Of a stretch of DNA of 64,000 nt, positions 34,661 through 45,534 are shown in pieces; position 1 is the stretch's first letter; each line of letters begins with the position of its first letter. Source of the DNA: Catonia carolina (taxonomy: Eukaryota; Arthropoda; Insecta; Hemiptera; Achilidae); NCBI GenBank assembly GCA_035578175.1, contig JAQMRL010000016.1, positions 3,163,501 through 3,227,500 on the forward strand. Reading direction: 5' to 3'. Both the position numbers and the translations under genes were made by a program. Under the pieces are notes generated by a model. That model worked only from the letters and a program-made list of their open reading frames with translations. It had not been told where the DNA came from and searched no databases.

Positions 34661-35509
34661 CATTAAATCATAGCTAACTATATGACGTGGTTCCTTATAT
34701 CATTTGATACCAGTTTGGGTCATTTTTTGTTATGTTTAAGGAAAAATGATACATATGTTGTGATGCCAAAATTTATAGTACGTGACAAAGTTTCAGAGGG
34801 AAAATAAAAGTGCTGTACCAAATACTAGTGCTTGTATAGTATAGCCCGGGTACTGGCAACGATAAAACAATTCTTGTGGAAGTTTTTTTTATTGCTAATG
34901 TGTGTACATTACAATCTGTCCCAATTAGATGAGAATGATGTGTATGACGTGTAAAGGAGGTGTAGTCTTGCACTGCCTCAGGCCAATTATTCCTGCGAGG
35001 GTGTGGTTAATTAAACCCCAACTATCAAAGTACATCGGTAACCACTGTCTAGTATTCAAACACGTATAAAAGTAAAACTAACTTGACTAGGATTTGAACT
35101 AGGAACGTACGTCTCCTTAAATAGCTGTGTGTTGAGGTGAGTTGCAGTGACGACTTTACCTCTAGACTAACCTGGTGGGTACTTCAGTAAGGTGTGTGCA
35201 TATGAAAAGTAAAGTGACTATAGATGATGGGTGAGGGAGGGAGGGACGGACGGGGAGTGGAGGATATCAGTTGCTCTTCTGTAAGGGCCACAAGCCAGTA
35301 ACCAGCCTCTACCATCGCAAGTGACTGTACGTGATGGGCTGGGGGTGTGGTGGAGTGGAGCCAGTACAGCCACAATTCAAATAACACAAGATCATGCCAA
35401 AGAATTCATAAAAAACAAAGGTGACGTTTTCTAGTGTTTATTTAAAAATGTGTGATACCATCACACAACTTTCTCTTTCCAATGTTGATAATGAACAATT
35501 TAACTCATT

Positions 35510-36375
35510 TTACTTTCTCTTGCTTGTATGAATATATAGGATCGAAAGTATTGTTATGTCGATTTTTCGAAATCGAGTTTTCACCGAATCTGCACGTATT
35601 CAGAACCCCTGAACCCAAAAAAACATGTTTTTAGCGATTGGTCTGTCTGAACAAAATATTTCAAGAACAGAACATTGTATGAACTTGAAACTTAAGTTAC
35701 ACTACCGGACCCGATACTAATATTTTCATCAAAATCGGTCAACCGGAAGTAGTAGTTTATTCGTATAATTTTTCACTTTTTTGCGATTTTCTCAGAAACA
35801 AATCGTATATTTTTTTAAAAAATTAGGTGGTTTACTCAATTTTTTATACTATCAAGATAGGGTAGGCATCATGTTTTGTGAAATTCTTGGTGAGGCTTTT
35901 TCACGTAATAAAATAGTTTTTTTAAGATTACGGCTTAAACATACATTTTAGCGCAAAAATTTATATTAAAATTTGTAGAGAATTAAAAATTCTACAACGT
36001 TCATTTCAAACATTTTTTTGTATGACGCTTAGGTTAGCAGTATTTAGCGATTTTCTGATTTTTTTTCTCACGAAAACGTGTTAAAAATCAATTTTTTTAA
36101 GAATGCATTTAACGACAAAACTGTACATAATAAATTGAAAGCATTTTTCTCTACTGAGCCTAGTTTAGTGTGAAAGAGTGATTTCCCGTATTCTAAGGCC
36201 AAACAGGTTGATTTTCATTTTGCGTCTTTCACTCATGATTAAAATAATATAATATGTTTTTTGAGGTTAGTTTTTTGTTTATTTCTAATGTTCTATTACT
36301 AATGTTAGGTTTATTGTTAGCTATTTGCATTGCCAAGAGAAAGTTGTGTGAGTGTTTCACGCCAGATTTTTTATT
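35510..36375 (+). repeat. Family-H repeat inserted in the 5' flank of zinc-finger gene B
   Basis: Begins ttactttctcttgcttgtat and ends agtgtttcacgccagatttt. Copy A lacks it (gaacaatatcatgtatacgt continuous at about 6,171-6,190). No clear target duplication is visible on comparing the filled and empty sites. Confidence 0.82.
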
Positions 36376-36449
36376 ACGTATATGTGATCCCTGGCAGTGC
36401 CACAGGTGTTTCTGTCATTAAATATAATAAAATGTGTTGTTGTTTTCAG

Positions 36450-37472
36450 ATGGCTGATGCAACTGGAGTGGGAGTGGACTCTTCAAGCAGAACAGCCTTA
36501 CAAGTGTGTAAATTATGTAGACTGGCTACCATTGACTGCCACAACAAGAATAAACTCATTGCGTACTGTGCAAAGTGTAAGAAGAGATTACGTAAACAAA
36601 GAACCAAATCTTGGTATGGTAAAATTAAACAGCTGTACGACTCTTGTTTGACTTGCATGAATACGTTTTATAATAACCTCTCATACGAACCACATGACTG
36701 TACACTAGAAGGCATATTCGTTTGTGATGGTTGTGGCAGAGTATTCCTCCAGAAGGAGAATATAACGCTACATGTAAGTAAATGTCACAAAGTCATTTCA
36801 AAAATGAATGCAACTGTTAGTGAAAACAATGGCCAAAGAGATTCAAAATCGGAATTGGAGTTGGAACATTGTGGGAGTACTTCTAGATTGAGTGAAAGTA
36901 GCAGTGGCCACAAGATGTCTAAATCAACTGACAATGTGATTGGCCAGTCTAAATTACCCAAAACATGTAAAGATGTCACTTGTAGAATTTGTGGGAAGGT
37001 TTTTAGTTGTAAATCCGCTTTAACTGTACATTTGTGTGTACATACAGGAGAGAAACCTTTTAAGTGTAAGTTTTGCAAAAAAGACTTTAAACAACTTCAA
37101 CATTTAAAAACACATTTGCGAATTCATACGGGTGAGAAACCATTCAATTGTAAATTCTGTAATAAAAAGTTTACACAGTCATCTTCTTTAAATACTCACA
37201 TGCGTTTACATACTGGGGAAAAACCATTTAACTGTAAATTCTGTAATAAAAAGTTTACACATTCATCTGCTTTAACTAATCATGTGCGTTTACATACAGG
37301 GGAGAAGCCATTCAATTGTAAATTCTGTAATAAAAAGTTTACACATTCATCTGCTTTAACTAATCATGTGCGTTTACATACAGGGGAGAAGCCATTCAAT
37401 TGTAAATTCTGTAATAAAAAGTTTACAACTTCATCTAATTTAAATAGACACATGCGTAGACATATAGAATAG
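36450..37472 (+). CDS. C2H2 zinc-finger protein, six-finger copy B
   Basis: Encodes 340 residues from an ATG directly after the acceptor tgttgttgttttcag. Residues 1-177 are nearly identical to copy A (same Cys cluster, isolated finger and Ser-rich linker). The array starts at C178 and has six C2H2 fingers with TGEKPF linkers, three fewer than copy A, and shares the C-terminal MRRHIE. Fingers 4 and 5 (both THSSALTNH) match at the nucleotide level, a sign of very recent finger duplication. Helix contact residues differ from copy A in most fingers, so the predicted DNA target differs. Frame and splice acceptor are intact, so it is probably functional. A polyadenylation signal aataaa is at 37,549-37,554. 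A family-H repeat sits about 75 bp upstream. Confidence 0.88.
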   Translation: MADATGVGVDSSSRTALQVCKLCRLATIDCHNKNKLIAYCAKCKKRLRKQRTKSWYGKIKQLYDSCLTCMNTFYNNLSYEPHDCTLEGIFVCDGCGRVFLQKENITLHVSKCHKVISKMNATVSENNGQRDSKSELELEHCGSTSRLSESSSGHKMSKSTDNVIGQSKLPKTCKDVTCRICGKVFSCKSALTVHLCVHTGEKPFKCKFCKKDFKQLQHLKTHLRIHTGEKPFNCKFCNKKFTQSSSLNTHMRLHTGEKPFNCKFCNKKFTHSSALTNHVRLHTGEKPFNCKFCNKKFTHSSALTNHVRLHTGEKPFNCKFCNKKFTTSSNLNRHMRRHIE

Positions 37473-37754
37473 AAAACACACAATTGTATGATTTCCAATA
37501 AAAATACGCATGTGCTTCATCTTTAAATACCATTTTTGTATGAACACAAATAAAACATAAAAATATAAATCGTGCAGTAAAATTTCTCTGCTATTCATGG
37601 CTTCTTCTAGAAGTTTGCTTATGTATAGAGGAGAATGAAAGTGCAGATGTAAAGTTTGCAAAATAAACTCTGTACAATTAAAGTCATTGAAGACTTAATT
37701 CACACACTGCATGCGTAACCCACAGGATGGACACTTGGTCTGATAAATGTGTAT

Positions 37755-38660
37755 CTCCTTTTGACTTTCTCTTCTCTATGTGAATATGTAGGAAGGAAAG
37801 TATTGTTTACATGTCAATGTTTTGAAAGCAGGTTTTCAGCAGATATGAACTTTTTCAGATCCCCTGAACCCAAAAAACATGTTTAAGTGGTTGGTGTGTT
37901 TGTGTGTCTTTTAAATATCTCAGTAACGGAACATTGTACGATTTTTAAACTTAAAACTTAAGTTACCACTAGAGGACCCGACACAAACATTTTCATCAAA
38001 ATCGGTCAACTGGAAATAGTATTTTTTTACATTTTGCAATTTTTATTAAATTAGGTTTTTATGACTTTTTTGTTGAATTGCCTCATTTACTACATAATTA
38101 TGCTGTACAAGATATGGTAGGTGTGCCATGTCTGCTGAAATTCTTGGGGAGGCTGTTCTCACATAGAAAAACAGGTTTTTTTTAATATTGCGGCCTTAAT
38201 AAGCATTTAGCGCAGAAGTGTCTATAATCAAAGTTGTAGATAATTTAAAGGTCTGAAAGATTTATTTTAACATTTCTTTGTATAATCCATAGTTAAGCAG
38301 TAATTACTGATTTTTTCTGGTTTTTTTTTCATGAAAATCTAAATAAAAAAATGGATTTTCTAAGATTTTGGCCTTAGTATGCATTTTAAGACAAAAGTGT
38401 ATATAATCAAATTTATAGGAAATTAAATGATCTACATTTTTTATCGTAAGCATTTTCTCGACAGCCTATTTTAGTGTCAACAAGTGATTTTCCATATTAT
38501 TGAGCCAAACTAAGGTAGGTTTTCATTTTGCATCATTCACTCATGATTAAAATTGGGTTTTGTTTATGAGGTCATTTTTTTTGTTTATTACTAATGTTAG
38601 GTTATATTGTTCATAATTTGCATTGGCAAGTGAAAGTCGTGTGAGTGTTAAACACCAAAT
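37755..38660 (+). repeat. Family-H repeat, plus orientation
   Basis: Partner of 7,809-8,665 in copy A: gactttctcttctctatgtg to ggcaagtgaaagtcgtgtga. Confidence 0.85.
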
Positions 38661-39013
38661 TTTTCTACTCAGTTTTAATGGGCAATGTGTGTTGAGGGGT
38701 ATAGGGGGGATTTTGTACTCGGCTGTTATGTCAGAATAGCATGAATGATTTTGTAAACTACATCTGAAGTCATAGACCCATCATCTGAGTATACAAAATA
38801 TATTGTAAAAGTACTTTAATTTTTATCACTGACCTGTTACAGCTGTTATATTGCTTGTTTTTACCTTTTAATTATGAACATGTTTTGGTGTCCAACATCA
38901 TTAGAGCACTCAAATTTAAAATTGATGTAAAACACACACAAAACTTTATCTTGCCAATGAAAATTATGAACAATATAACCTAACATTAGAAATAAACAAA
39001 AAACTTAACTTTA

Positions 39014-39163
39014 TTTTTTTTAAGTCGCATCAACATCTTGGTCATTAGTGACTATGTGGGTTAGGAAACTGGATAGTATAATAATTTCCTGACCCTATCC
39101 GGAAATCAAACCCAGGACCTCCGCATTGTAGGCCAGCATGTTACCACTACGCTACGGAGGTGG
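39014..39163 (-). mobile_element. tRNA-derived SINE-1, copy 3
   Basis: Partner of 9,025-9,174. Present in both duplicates, so it predates the duplication. Confidence 0.85.
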
Positions 39164-40049
39164 CAATAACCTTAATTTAATCATGAGTGAAATGATGCAA
39201 AATAAAAACCAACCTTAGTTTTTGGCTTACTAATGCGGAAAATCACTCTGGCGCTAAACAAGGCTCCGTAGAGAAAAATCCTTGAAATAAAAGTTGTAGA
39301 TATTTTAACTTCCTATAAATTTGACTATAAATCCATTGTTTTATTGATGTTCATGAAAAAAAACAGAAAATTACTAATTATCGCTTAACTAAGTGTTATA
39401 CAAAGAAACGTTTCAAATAAAATTTGTATTTCTAAAATTTCTACGCTAAAATGCATATTAAGACCATATTCTTGAAGTCCCCATTTTTTCTATGAGAGAT
39501 TAGCCTCTACAAGAATTTCAGCGGACATGGCGCGCCTACCGTAAAAAATAAGGCGATTTTTAAAAAAATCATAGAAGCCGTTTCAGAGAAAATTGTGAAA
39601 AAGTTAACAATTACACGAATGAACTACTACTTCCAATTGACTGATTTTGATGAAAAAGGTCGTGTCAGGTCCTCTAGTAGTACGTAACTTAAGTTTCAAT
39701 TTTTTTTTTTTTTTTTTTTTTTTTTGCTACTTGCATCCTGGAGACTCCAAAGGGAGTATAGGACATGTCAAGGTAAATTTGATGAACTGAAAGTTTATCA
39801 CCAATGTGATAAATTTACTACTTACCACCAAAATTTGTTTTTGCTACTGCTTACTTCAGTATGCTTGTCATGAACCGTATTAAATTAAATATCACACACA
39901 ATAAATAATAAAAATAAATCAAACACAATGATAAATTCAACACTTACCAATAATTTCACCCTACTACTGCTTAACTCAGCAGGCTTGTCAAGAACCCCTT
40001 TGTATCAAATTGTACACAATATTTGTTTAATTAAAGTTAAATACCAAAA

Positions 40050-43000
40050 CTATTTAGAAAGGAATTCGTGCACACTGTAAAATGTTTCATCAATCAAATA
40101 TTGTTTTAGCTTTTTTTTAAAATGACTTAAATTGTCACAACTTTTTAAACCTTGAGGCAATTTATTGATGTATTTTCTACCTGCATAAGTTGGTTTTTGT
40201 TCAAACAATTTAGTGTTGTGATTAGCAACATAATAATCGATTCTGTTTCTTGTGTAGTGGTTGTGAACATCTAAATTCTGTAAAAAGGTATTTTTCTTTA
40301 CGTACATTATCACTTCAAAAATGTACAAAGAAGGAACCGTGAGCAATTGCAGCTCTTTAAATAGTGATCTGCATGAGGTAAGGTGGTTGACTCCCATCAT
40401 ACACCTAATAGCTTTTTTCTGTATTTTAAAAACTCTTTCCATGTTACCCTGTGATGAATTACCCCATACTAATATGGCATACCTGATATGAGATAAAATT
40501 AAACCATGATAAGCTGCTATAAGCAATTTTTTATCATTTAATCTGGCAACTTGTTTTAATGCAAATACCCCAGATGATATTTTACTACAAATTTGATCGG
40601 TGTAATAATCCCACGATAGGGTCCTATCTAGTGACACTCCTAGAAACTTCACTGTTTGCACATGATCTAGGATATTATTTTGTATCAAGACATCCACTTC
40701 TCTGTTTTCCCTTACGTTGTGTTTGTTTTTGAACTGTAAGAACTGACACTTTTTCCCATTAACTGTTAACATTAATTCATTCAGAAATTGGACTACAGAT
40801 TCTACGCTAATCTGTGTGTTCACTTCGAGACTATCTACCAGTAAACTTTTGTTTATGATTGAAGTATCATCAGCAAACAATAAAGCTTTACTGTTGGGTA
40901 AGATATCTGGTAATCTATTTATATACAACAAAAACAAAATGGGACCTAAAATTGACCCCTGTGGAACACCAGCTTTGACATCAAGCTTTTCAGACAAAAT
41001 TTTTGTAAGTTTCCCCCTAACTACTCTAGTTATTTCTACACACTGTACTCTACCTACCAGATAAGACTGAAACCATTTAAGTTCTACGTCCCTAATACCT
41101 AATGACTCTAACATTTTCAACAAAACTTCATGATCAACACAGTCGAAAGCTTTACTGAGATCTAAAAACACAGCTAAGGCTTTCTCTCCTGCATCCAATA
41201 TATCAACTATCTGCTCAAAAAGTGAGACAATAGCAGTTTTGGTTGACTTACCCTTTTGGAAACCATGCTGATCTTTTGAGATGATAAGGTTTTCAGTCAA
41301 AAAATTGATTAACCTAATGAACACTACCTTTTCAAAAATTTTGCTAATAGTGTTTAATATACTTATGGGCCTATAATTTTCAACTACTTGGGTATTGCCA
41401 TTCTTAAACACAGGCAATATTTTACCTTCCTTCAGTTGTTTTGGAAATACACCTCTTTCCAGGGAGAAGTTAATTAGATGAAGGAGAGGTGTTAATAAAA
41501 ACTTTTTACATTTTTTAACAACAATACTTGAGATCCCATCTAACCCTACTGTTTTCTTACTTTTTAAGCTATCAATAACTGATTCTAGTTCCTCATATGA
41601 AACTGAGCTAAATACAAAATTATCTACAACTCTATCCCCCCTAACTTCATAATATCCCTCAGTTTCCGTAATCTGCTGTTTAAGCTTTGAAGCTACTTCC
41701 TGATAATACTTATTAAAATAATTACTAATTTCTGATCCATTCTCTATAACTTCATTATTACTATTGACAATTTTTGGTATATCTGTGTATCCCCTATTAC
41801 TAACTACATTCCGATTCCTATTTATTGTTTCCCATATTGCTGAGTTTAAATTAGTTGATTTACGAAGGACTTCAGCAGTTTTTTTGCATTTGGCACTCTG
41901 AACTTTTTTAGCATAATATTTTTTAATTTGTTTGTATCTTTGCTCATTCAATTCATTTTTATCTGATTTGAACTCAGAGTAGACATCTCTGACTTCAGAT
42001 TTCAGTTTCAAAATATCCCCTGTAATCCATTGGTCTATTTCACTAATTCTCTTTGTTAAAACTACCCTTTTTACTGGACAGCTACTATTATAGTGAAATT
42101 TTAAAGTTTCAATAAAATAATGATATTTTTGATTAATTTCGGAAGCATTGATAACAGTCTTCCAATCCTCTTTGGATAAACTGTGCAATAAACAATTTAT
42201 ATTACCCTTGTCCTCTTGCCTAGTTTCTTTATTAACTTTTTGATTCAGGGCCTGACCACCTAAATGCTGAATTTCTATTACTTGGTACCCGTGATCAGAG
42301 AATTCTGAACCCCCTAACCTAACCTGACAACTAACAATATTTGTTAGAATATTATCTATTATCGTTTGAGAATGGCTAGTAATCCTTGTATAATCACTAA
42401 CTTTTATATCCAGATTGTTCATGTTCACGATATCCCTGAACTCTTCGGACATTTTACTCTGAATAGCAAGATTTACATTATAATCACCCATAACAACAAC
42501 TCTTAAGTACCGTTCAGTCAAACTCTCCAGCAATGCACTGAACAATTTACAGAACTGGTCCCAATCACCATTTGGAGACCTATAAACACCAACGACAGCC
42601 ATCCTTTCCTGTACCCCCAACCTAACTTCTAATCCTACTACTTCCATATTCATTTCCTGAGAAAACCTATCTACAAAAGGTAAGTTACGTGTATGTATGT
42701 TCCTACTAATATTAGTCAGTATACAGACTCCTCCACTTTTATGAAATTTCCTGCAGTAAGAAGCATTAATAGAAAACCCCGGAAAGCTAATCATAGGAAT
42801 CTCATTACTTTTTAACCCATGTTCGGTGAATAATACCATATCTGGGTTCTCAGACCTTAAAAATATTTCAACCCTATCTATTTTATTACTTAAATATTGA
42901 ATATTTTGGTGCAAAATAGAGAAGTGAGATGTATTCCTAACCTGAACTTGATTGATGAAATCATTTTGTGCACCTACCTGTTTATTTCCTATAATTTCTG

Positions 43001-43157
43001 CATCTGTTGGTAGTGGATGCACTAACCTATCATCCGGATTTAAACCTAACCTGTCATTACCTATTTGTAGCACCTGTGATTGCTTAATGTGAGGTTGGGT
43101 TGTCCTAACATAACCTACCCTTCTTTTTCTTAACTTTTTTCCCCCTTTTTTAGCCAT
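40050..43157 (-). CDS. LINE ORF2: endonuclease-reverse transcriptase, intact
   Basis: 1035 residues without stop or shift. After a basic N-terminus comes an APE-type endonuclease (about 77-310) with ILHQNIQYL, TEHGL, VGVYRSPNGD, VVMGDYNVNL and FSDHGY. A linker follows, then RT (about 500-790) with ILPVFKNGNTQVVENYRPIS, AVFLDLSKAFDCVDHEVL, AGVPQGSILGPILFLLYIN and catalytic LLFADDTS. The C-terminal 240 residues include SHIRYAILVWGNSS. The layout and the SGNH-type ORF1 remnant suggest the CR1/L2 side of the Jockey superfamily; clade is not certain. All expected catalytic motifs are present. The start ATG overlaps the end of ORF1 by 28 nt, suggesting translation by reinitiation. This copy lacks its 5' end, so it may not be transcribed. 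Confidence 0.9.
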   Translation of the reverse strand: MAKKGGKKLRKRRVGYVRTTQPHIKQSQVLQIGNDRLGLNPDDRLVHPLPTDAEIIGNKQVGAQNDFINQVQVRNTSHFSILHQNIQYLSNKIDRVEIFLRSENPDMVLFTEHGLKSNEIPMISFPGFSINASYCRKFHKSGGVCILTNISRNIHTRNLPFVDRFSQEMNMEVVGLEVRLGVQERMAVVGVYRSPNGDWDQFCKLFSALLESLTERYLRVVVMGDYNVNLAIQSKMSEEFRDIVNMNNLDIKVSDYTRITSHSQTIIDNILTNIVSCQVRLGGSEFSDHGYQVIEIQHLGGQALNQKVNKETRQEDKGNINCLLHSLSKEDWKTVINASEINQKYHYFIETLKFHYNSSCPVKRVVLTKRISEIDQWITGDILKLKSEVRDVYSEFKSDKNELNEQRYKQIKKYYAKKVQSAKCKKTAEVLRKSTNLNSAIWETINRNRNVVSNRGYTDIPKIVNSNNEVIENGSEISNYFNKYYQEVASKLKQQITETEGYYEVRGDRVVDNFVFSSVSYEELESVIDSLKSKKTVGLDGISSIVVKKCKKFLLTPLLHLINFSLERGVFPKQLKEGKILPVFKNGNTQVVENYRPISILNTISKIFEKVVFIRLINFLTENLIISKDQHGFQKGKSTKTAIVSLFEQIVDILDAGEKALAVFLDLSKAFDCVDHEVLLKMLESLGIRDVELKWFQSYLVGRVQCVEITRVVRGKLTKILSEKLDVKAGVPQGSILGPILFLLYINRLPDILPNSKALLFADDTSIINKSLLVDSLEVNTQISVESVVQFLNELMLTVNGKKCQFLQFKNKHNVRENREVDVLIQNNILDHVQTVKFLGVSLDRTLSWDYYTDQICSKISSGVFALKQVARLNDKKLLIAAYHGLILSHIRYAILVWGNSSQGNMERVFKIQKKAIRCMMGVNHLTSCRSLFKELQLLTVPSLYIFEVIMYVKKNTFLQNLDVHNHYTRNRIDYYVANHNTKLFEQKPTYAGRKYINKLPQGLKSCDNLSHFKKKLKQYLIDETFYSVHEFLSK

Positions 43158-43416
43158 TTCATTAAAAAAGTATCCTTAGATTTTAATTTATCTGGGAGTT
43201 TACATGTAACGAGTGAAGCTAATCTATCACACAGTATGTTTTTGCCAGTTAAATTTAAATGTAACCCATGTTTAGTATAGTTATCACGATTTAACCTTTC
43301 ATTGATAAAGTTGATTTTTACCCTTTCAATTGTTTTATTTTTTAGGCTGTTAATTCTTTTATGCATTTCGTGGTTTGTTTTACTTATAACTTTGTTTACT
43401 TCTGGCTTGTCATACC
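43130..43416 (-). pseudogene. LINE ORF1 C-terminal remnant (SGNH-esterase-like end)
   Basis: About 95 codons in frame, including YTKHGLHLNLTGKNILCDRL, which resembles the last catalytic block (D/GxH...G) of the SGNH-hydrolase domain in ORF1 of CR1/L2-type elements. It ends TAA at 43,130, 28 nt inside ORF2 in another frame. The 5' part is lost at the truncation. Confidence 0.7.
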
Positions 43417-43605
43417 GAAATTAGCTTAGTACGATGTTTCGTTGTTGAGATATTTTGTTCGCACGCACAGACCAATCACTGAAAACAGTTTTTTGGGTGG
43501 AGGAATCTGGAAACGTGTATACTAATTCTGTATAACCAGAAATTGTAAAATCAACATGTAAACAATACTTTCCTTCTTATATATTCAAATAGGCAAGAGA
43601 AAGTA

Positions 43606-44274
43606 AAAAGCTAAATGTATTGAAATGTGTAGAAGATGTACGTTGAGTCATTCGTGTAAAACTGTTTAATCATTTGAGTTGATCGTTTTTCGTATTCTCT
43701 GCTGATAAGAGCCACAGTCAATGTTACTTGATCATTTTTAAATTAACCTCTTTGTTAAAAATGTTTTACCTCTGTTTATTTTATCTCTTTGTTTGCATGG
43801 AACATCTCACACTTGTTGAATCATTTTTTTATTTTATTTTCGCATAGTTCTATTAGTTCAAATGTTTTTCCATTTTTCTGAACTTTTGTATTGTATTTTT
43901 TTTAAATATTTTTAGAATTTGTGTAATTTGGTATGATGTAATCACATTTCATTGTGTTTGGTCGTACCATTTTAACATTTCCAACATGTTGTTTAGTCAT
44001 ACCATTGTAATCCTCATTTCAACATTCTATTTTATAAACGCATCTTTTATTGTTATTTACTCCAATCACTTCATTCGTGTTTACGTGTATGGGGTAACAG
44101 TTTATTATCATCACATATGAATGAAATTTTATACAATTTATTTCTTGTTCTACATAATGTATTTGTAATTATTTTATTATATTTCATAGAATGTATGGTT
44201 TCTGCTCTGTATGGTTATTTTTCTCTTCGGCTGTTGTTAAATCAGTTTCCAAATGTAAATTGTAATTAATTGTA
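43606..44274. other. Duplicated non-coding spacer, copy B
   Basis: Partner of 9,936-10,596; no gene. Confidence 0.6.
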
Positions 44275-44467
44275 CAGTCCATTTGAAATAGCATGATAGA
44301 ATTACTTAAATGGAATAAAGAACAGAGGGAATTTTTTAATGTGCTCATGCGTCAGTGCTACCACTAGGAATAATTAAAAGGTAAATTTTACTTTTGAAAA
44401 GGGAATTTTTATTCAGAAAAGTTACCGCCATTCAGAGACTTACTATCACGCTATTTTGAATGGACTA
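44275..44467. mobile_element. 192-bp TA-target MITE, copy B
   Basis: Partner of 10,597-10,788, with the same inverted ends and flanking TA; inherited through the duplication. Confidence 0.8.
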
Positions 44468-44544
44468 TATTTGGTTTTTTGTTATATCCATTATTATTTT
44501 TGTCATTATGCCATGAATCTTATGGCTCTTATTTTGTTATTTAA

Positions 44545-44817
44545 GCGTTTCACATCTTGTGTATAATTAAGTGCTCGATATTATATATGGTACTTTAACA
44601 AGGTGCAGTTTTATGGGAATATGGGTGGTTAGAGGATTTATTAGTAGTAATGACGGGTAATGTGTTTGTACAGGCCGTGCCACGATTTTCCAGGCTTGCC
44701 GTCGGACCGTTATTACGGTGCATACTATCTAAAGCGAAAACATTCTCTCACGTTTATTTCATATCACCCCATATAGGCTCAAACGATCAGTAACGTTTTA
44801 CAAATGTAATTAATTTT
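44545..44817. other. Start of copy-B-specific insert, nothing recognised
   Basis: Copy A is continuous from about 10,860 to 10,867, whereas copy B carries about 4 kb of extra sequence here (44,545-48,617). These first 270 bp hold no gene that I recognise. Confidence 0.5.
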
Positions 44818-45530
44818 TACTCTTTCTTGCCTATATGAATATATAACAATGAAAGTATTGTTTTTATGTCGATTTATGGAAATCAATTTTTCACCGGATC
44901 TACCCCCTGAACAGACCCCCTGAACCCAAAAAACATTTTTTCTAGCGATTAGTCTGTGTGTGTGTGTATGTGTGGCTGTGAACAAAGTATGTCAATAATG
45001 GAACATCATACGAACTTGAAACTTTAGTTAAGATACCACTTAAGCACCAGACACGAACATTTTCATCAAAATCGGTCAATCGGAAGTAGTAGTTTATTAG
45101 TGTAATTTTTCAGTTTTTTGGGTATTTCGAAAAAACGGCTCTTATACTTTTTTTAAAAAATTGCCTCATTTATTAAATTTTTTATTCTCTACAACATAAG
45201 GTAGGGAGCATTTCTGCTGAAATTCTTGGTGAGGCTGTTTTCTTGTACACAAATTGTTTTTTATGATTGCGACTTTAATTTGCATTTTAGTGCAAAAATG
45301 TAGCTAGCAAAAGTTGTAAAGAATTTTAAATTCTACAACTTTTATTCCAAACAATTTTTTTGTATAACGCTTAGTTTAGTAGTAATTGGCGATTTTCTAT
45401 TTTCTTCTCACGAAATCGTGTAAAAAATCGAGTTTTTAAAGATTTCAGCCTTATTATGCATTTTACGACAAAAAAGTATAATAAAATTTGTAGGAAATTA
45501 AAAGATCTACAACTTTTATTCCTAGCATTT
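44818..45530 (+). repeat. Family-H repeat, 3'-truncated at an env junction
   Basis: Starts tactctttcttgcctatatg and stops near acaacttttattcctagcat, where sequence switches directly to the env reading frame. Confidence 0.8.
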
Positions 45531-45534
45531 TAGA

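Larger units (their letters stand above)
39700..43420 (-). mobile_element. CR1/L2-like LINE with intact ORF2
   Basis: Minus strand, with its A-tail seen as the T run 39,700-39,725. It is 5'-truncated in ORF1 near 43,420 and interrupts a family-H repeat that is continuous in copy A. The 3' UTR has two near-tandem copies of tgctactgcttacttcagta / ctactactgcttaactcagc followed by ggcttgtca. Related fragments lie at 11,965-18,731, 19,443-21,650 and 51,421-52,150. Confidence 0.9.
38920..43605 (-). repeat. Family-H repeat split by a LINE, with SINE-1 inside
   Basis: H sequence at 38,920-39,697 and 43,427-43,605, equivalent to 8,935-9,935 in copy A. The LINE insertion is specific to copy B. Confidence 0.83.

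Noticed and set aside
36330..36449. Upstream in-frame start for zinc-finger gene B
   Set aside because: The extension starts inside the end of a family-H repeat and differs from copy A; the acceptor-ATG at 36,450 is the shared start.
40816..41064. Plus-strand open frame across the LINE RT core
   Set aside because: Shadow of the intact minus-strand ORF2.
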